A stretch of 8,087 nucleotides of DNA from an uncultured Clostridium sp. (lineage in GTDB: Bacteria; Bacillota; Clostridia; TANB77; CAG-508), in NCBI GenBank assembly GCA_948465625.1, contig CAOJXM010000039.1, positions 1 to 8,087 of the forward strand, in the 5' to 3' direction. Under the pieces are notes generated by a model. That model searched no databases. It was not told where the DNA came from and worked only from the letters and a program-made list of their open reading frames with translations. This document shows positions 5,435 through 8,087 of the stretch, in pieces (the stretch's first letter is position 1; each line of letters begins with the position of its first letter). The translations under genes and the position numbers were made by a program.

Positions 5435-6943
5435 ATGGCAAAGATATTAGAAGATATTTCAAGAACTTTTAATGAGTTTTTGTTATTACCAAATTTAACT
5501 ACAGAAGAGTGTATACCAAATAATGTATCATTAAAAACACCATTAGTAAAATTTAAAAAAGGAGAAGAACCAAAATATTCTGCAAATGTTCCTATGGTAT
5601 CTGCTATTATGCAATCTGTTTCTGGAGAGCAAATGGGAATTGCTTTAGCACGAGAAGGGGGAGTGGCTTTTATTTATGGAGCACAATCCCTAGAATCGCA
5701 AGCAGAAATGGTTTACCATGTTAAAAAGCATAAAGCAGGATTTGTAGTAAGTGATTCCAATGTAAAAAGTGGTACTTCTTTAAGAGAAGTGATTGCTTTA
5801 GTAGAAGAAACAGGTCATTCAACTGTTATTATTACAGATGATGGAACGGCAACTGGCAAATTCTTAGGTTTAGTAACCGATAAAGATTACCGTATTACAC
5901 GTGATAACCAAGATGAGCCAATTGACCATTTTATGACCAAAGCAGAAAAGGTTGTTTCTGCCAAAAAAGGAATTAGTTTAGCAGAGGCAAATGATATCAT
6001 TTGGGAAAATAAGATTAATTGTTTACCAATTTTAACAGAAGAAGGAAATCTAAAATATTTAGTATTTAGACGCGATTATGAGGAAAGAAAAAACAATCCT
6101 AATTCTTTATTAGATGAAAATAAAAGATATATTGTAGGAGCAGGTATTAATACAAGAGATTATGAAGAAAGAATACCTGCATTAGTAGAAGCAGGTGTGG
6201 ACATGCTTTGTATGGATTCATCTGATGGTTATTCTGTATGGCAAAAAAAGACGATTGATTTTGTAAGAGAAAAATATGGAGATAGCGTAAAAATTGGTGC
6301 TGGAAATGTAGTAGATAAGGAAGGATTTCGCTATTTAGCACAAGCTGGTGCTGATTTTATAAAAGTTGGCGTTGGTGGTGGTTCTATTTGTATTACAAGA
6401 GAAACCAAAGGAATTGGACGTGGACAAGCAAGTGCATTGATTGATGTGGTAGCAGCACGTGATGAATATTTTGAAGAAACTGGTATTTATATTCCTGTTT
6501 GCTCAGACGGAGGAATTGTACATGACCACCATATTACAATTGCTTTAGCATTAGGAGCAGATTTTGTTATGATGGGTCGATATTTTGCTAGATTTGATGA
6601 AAGTCCAACTAGAGTTCTAAAAATTGGAAACAACTATGTAAAAGAGTATTGGGGAGAAGGTTCAAACCGTGCAAGAAATTGGCAAAGATATGATTTAGGT
6701 GGAGATAAGAATAAATTATCTTTTGAGGAAGGGGTAGATTCCTATATTCCATATGCTGGTGCTTTAAAAGATAATTTAGCAGTAACTGTTGCTAAAATAA
6801 AGTCAACCATGTGTAATTGTGGAGCAACTTCTATTGCTGAGTTGCATGAAAAGGCAAGATTAACCTTGGTTTCTAATGTAAGCATTGCAGAGGGTAGTGC
6901 ACATGATGTTATGTTAAAAGAAATTGATAAAAGTTATAAATAA
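5435..6943 (+). CDS. guaB: IMP dehydrogenase, divergent clade
   Basis: This 502-residue enzyme oxidises IMP to XMP with NAD+, the committed step to guanine nucleotides. The barrel begins with an unusual N terminus (FNEFLLLPNLT in place of the common FDDVLLxP). It is interrupted at about 95-215 by a tandem CBS (Bateman) region, then resumes. D261 lies in MDSSDGYS, a position held by DTAHGHS in the common enzyme. The potassium/catalytic loop reads GVGGGSICITR (312-322), with C319 as the catalytic cysteine. DGGI at 358-361 and GR at 381-382 contact phosphate. The flap retains the Arg-Tyr pair (R418-Y419). The active-site set is therefore complete although loop sequences differ from the B. subtilis or E. 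coli type. The start is set by AAGGAGG at 5421-5427. A strong terminator follows, and guaA lies downstream on the opposite strand. Confidence 0.95.
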   Translation: MAKILEDISRTFNEFLLLPNLTTEECIPNNVSLKTPLVKFKKGEEPKYSANVPMVSAIMQSVSGEQMGIALAREGGVAFIYGAQSLESQAEMVYHVKKHKAGFVVSDSNVKSGTSLREVIALVEETGHSTVIITDDGTATGKFLGLVTDKDYRITRDNQDEPIDHFMTKAEKVVSAKKGISLAEANDIIWENKINCLPILTEEGNLKYLVFRRDYEERKNNPNSLLDENKRYIVGAGINTRDYEERIPALVEAGVDMLCMDSSDGYSVWQKKTIDFVREKYGDSVKIGAGNVVDKEGFRYLAQAGADFIKVGVGGGSICITRETKGIGRGQASALIDVVAARDEYFEETGIYIPVCSDGGIVHDHHITIALALGADFVMMGRYFARFDESPTRVLKIGNNYVKEYWGEGSNRARNWQRYDLGGDKNKLSFEEGVDSYIPYAGALKDNLAVTVAKIKSTMCNCGATSIAELHEKARLTLVSNVSIAEGSAHDVMLKEIDKSYK

Positions 6944-6954
6944 TGATAATTTGT

Positions 6955-6989
6955 AAAGGAAAATATTTGTATGGTATTTTCCTTTTTTT
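6955..6989 (+). terminator. Rho-independent terminator of guaB
   Basis: A perfect 11-bp stem (6955-6965 with 6975-6985) with a 9-base loop is followed directly by T residues to 6989. It lies 11 bases after the guaB stop codon and separates guaB from the small-ORF region. Confidence 0.92.
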
Positions 6990-7046
6990 GTGGTGAATTT
7001 TTTTAAAAAAGTGTCGGAATTCATTTTGAAATACAGCTGTAACAAC

Positions 7047-7075
7047 TTGCTAGATTATGTAAATTATGATATAAT
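7047..7075 (+). promoter_or_regulatory. Strong promoter for the small ORF
   Basis: TTGCTA (7047-7052, four of six matches to the -35 consensus) is separated by 17 bases from TATAAT (7070-7075), which also has a TG extension (TGATATAAT). This is the best promoter in the window. It predicts a transcript start near 7082 and a leader of about 70 bases. The stretch 6990-7046 holds nothing recognisable beyond an AT-rich T7A6 block. Confidence 0.75.
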
Positions 7076-7081
7076 AGCATT

Positions 7082-7150
7082 ATAGGGCAATAAAGCACGA
7101 TATTACTTAGAAAGCCTAGCAAAGCTAGAGGAAAGAATGAGGTATGGAAA
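7082..7150 (+). promoter_or_regulatory. Leader of the small ORF with a hairpin and nested start codons
   Basis: The predicted untranslated leader contains CTAGC-AAA-GCTAG (7116-7128), a compact 5-bp hairpin that partly covers the AGAGG at 7127-7131. That site precedes ATG at 7137, which opens a five-codon frame (MRYGK) whose TGA at 7152-7154 overlaps the small-ORF ATG at 7151 as ATGA. A third ATG at 7144 opens a 26-residue frame. The arrangement resembles a leader peptide coupled to a downstream gene. The segment has GGGCAA and GCAAAGC pieces reminiscent of a c-di-GMP-I aptamer, but the required helices are not formed, so no riboswitch is called. Confidence 0.4.
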
Positions 7151-7330
7151 ATGAAGGGATTAACGAAAAAGGTTTTAGCAGAAATTCAAAAGGGAAGCAT
7201 ACAGACATGGCCGCAGATATTTGAAGTTGCAATGAAACACTCCCTTAATAAAGGGCATACACCTTTAGAAGCATGTTTTCGAGCAAAAGCATTTGTTGCC
7301 TGTTTTCAGGCACAGGGACATACATTATAG
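7151..7330 (+). CDS. Small ORF of 59 residues, unrecognised
   Basis: The frame runs from ATG at 7151 to TAG at 7328-7330 and is preceded by GAGG (7139-7142) with an 8-base spacing and by a strong promoter. The product is basic and probably mostly helical. It starts MKGLTKKVLAEIQKG and has a central TWPQIFEVAMKHSLNKGHTP segment. The C-terminal part holds two cysteines (C42, C51) and histidines at 30, 36 and 57. There is no signal peptide and no convincing membrane segment. I do not recognise the family. Its base composition, about 39% GC by hand count, looks similar to or slightly above its neighbours. Promoter, ribosome binding site and flanking terminators favour a real gene, but a leader RNA with a chance ORF cannot be excluded. 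Confidence 0.55.
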   Translation: MKGLTKKVLAEIQKGSIQTWPQIFEVAMKHSLNKGHTPLEACFRAKAFVACFQAQGHTL

Positions 7331-7343
7331 GTTTGCTTAAGGC

Positions 7344-7378
7344 AAAAAAGAAGGGGAGCATAGAGTTCTATGCTTCCC
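7344..7378 (-). terminator. Rho-independent terminator of guaA, possibly bidirectional
   Basis: GGGGAGCATAG (7353-7363) pairs with CTATGCTTCCC (7368-7378) around a 4-base loop. The 11-bp stem has one non-Watson-Crick position. On the minus strand it is followed by CTTTTTT (complement of 7344-7350), an intrinsic terminator six bases after the guaA stop. On the plus strand the following sequence is only loosely T-rich (TATTTTATT), so it may also end the small-ORF transcript, less efficiently. Confidence 0.85.
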
Positions 7379-7384
7379 GCTATT

Positions 7385-8087
7385 TTATTCCCACTCAATG
7401 GTTGCAGGTGGTTTGCCAGTAATATCATAAACCACACGATTAACATGATTGACTTCGTTTACAATTCTGGCTGAAACTTTTTCTAATATTTCATATGGAA
7501 TTCTGCTCCAAGTAGCTGTCATAAAATCTGAGGTAGTAACAGCACGTAAAGCAATGGTATAATCATAAGACCTTTCATCTCCCATAACTCCAACACTTCT
7601 TAGGTTGGTTAATACAGCAAAATACTGATTTAACTCTTTATCTAAATTTGCCAATTTAATTTCTTCTCGAAAGATAGCATCTGCGTCTTTTAAAATATCC
7701 AATTTATCATCTGTAATATCACCTATAACACGAATGGCTAATCCTGGACCAGGGAATGGTTGCCTATATACTAAGTTTTCTGGTATTCCAAGTTCTAAAC
7801 CTGTTTTTCTAACTTCATCTTTAAATAAATCTCGCAAAGGTTCTACGATTTCTTTAAAATCAACATAGTCAGGTAAACCTCCAACATTGTGATGACTTTT
7901 AATGGTAACACCTTTTCCTAAACCACTTTCAATTACATCAGGATAAATGGTACCTTGTACTAAATAATCTACAGTACCAATCTTTTTAGCCTCTTCTTCA
8001 AACACACGTATAAATTCTTCTCCAATTATTTTTCGTTTCGTTTCTGGGTCAGTAACACCAGCTAGTTTAGCTAAAAATCTGTCTTTT
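7385..8087 (-). CDS. guaA: GMP synthase (glutamine-hydrolysing), C-terminal part
   Basis: The visible 233 residues cover the end of the ATP-pyrophosphatase domain and the C-terminal dimerisation domain of GMP synthase, which aminates XMP to GMP using glutamine and ATP. The frame is open to the window edge. Diagnostic stretches are RFLAKLAGVTDPETKRKIIG, VQGTIYPDVIES, SHHNVGGLP, RQPFPGPGLAIRVIGDI and the invariant end ITGKPPATIEWE. The start codon and the glutaminase domain lie beyond the window. A GTG at 8003-8005 is internal (Val in IRVFEEEAKK), not a start, because family-typical sequence continues upstream of it. It converges on guaB, the preceding step of the pathway, with the small ORF between them. 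Confidence 0.97.
   Translation of the reverse strand, partial: KDRFLAKLAGVTDPETKRKIIGEEFIRVFEEEAKKIGTVDYLVQGTIYPDVIESGLGKGVTIKSHHNVGGLPDYVDFKEIVEPLRDLFKDEVRKTGLELGIPENLVYRQPFPGPGLAIRVIGDITDDKLDILKDADAIFREEIKLANLDKELNQYFAVLTNLRSVGVMGDERSYDYTIALRAVTTSDFMTATWSRIPYEILEKVSARIVNEVNHVNRVVYDITGKPPATIEWE

Noticed and set aside
7082..7150. c-di-GMP-I riboswitch in the small-ORF leader
   Set aside because: GGGCAA and GCAAAGC fragments resemble the aptamer core, but the helix that should separate them does not form, and the tetraloop-receptor and 3' pairing segments are absent.
8003..8005. GTG as the start of guaA
   Set aside because: The frame continues upstream to the window edge with clear GMP synthase sequence (RFLAKLAGVTDPETKRKIIG), so this codon is an internal valine.

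Overview
The window is AT-rich and compact. It has strong AGGAGG-type ribosome binding sites, short intergenic gaps and rho-independent terminators, which points to a low-GC Firmicute. A clostridial or related gut lineage is likely: it carries a Pta-AckA pair, a CmpB-type membrane protein and a divergent IMP dehydrogenase. Tryptophans are written TGG and the large genes end in TAA or TAG, so nothing calls for a recoded TGA. The species cannot be named from this sequence.

Layout. Positions 1-82 hold the last 26 codons of a plus-strand gene, probably a YrrM/TrmR-like O-methyltransferase. It meets a minus-strand gene tail-to-tail inside a shared palindrome. Three minus-strand genes follow: a RelA/SpoT-fold protein with two large insertions (79-1434), a CmpB-like membrane protein (1512-2045), and an RluA/RluD-family pseudouridine synthase (2084-2974). 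Each appears to have its own promoter. A divergent promoter region (2975-3085) then leads into the plus-strand genes pta (3086-4087), ackA (4170-5354) and guaB (5435-6943). The 441-base stretch between guaB and guaA holds the guaB terminator, a good promoter, a leader with nested start codons, an unrecognised 59-residue ORF (7151-7330), and a terminator for guaA. The 3' part of guaA occupies 7385-8087 on the minus strand and runs off the window.

How the genes work together. Pta and AckA convert acetyl-CoA to acetate with ATP formation. GuaB makes XMP from IMP and GuaA makes GMP from XMP. The RelA/SpoT-like protein, if active, would use GTP or GDP from that pathway, although its insertions leave its activity open. 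Least explained are the interrupted synthetase, the small ORF with its layered start codons, the repeat cluster at the end of ackA, the unusual AckA active-site loops, and a recurring extended -10 promoter motif. No CRISPR array, insertion sequence, tRNA or rRNA was seen.
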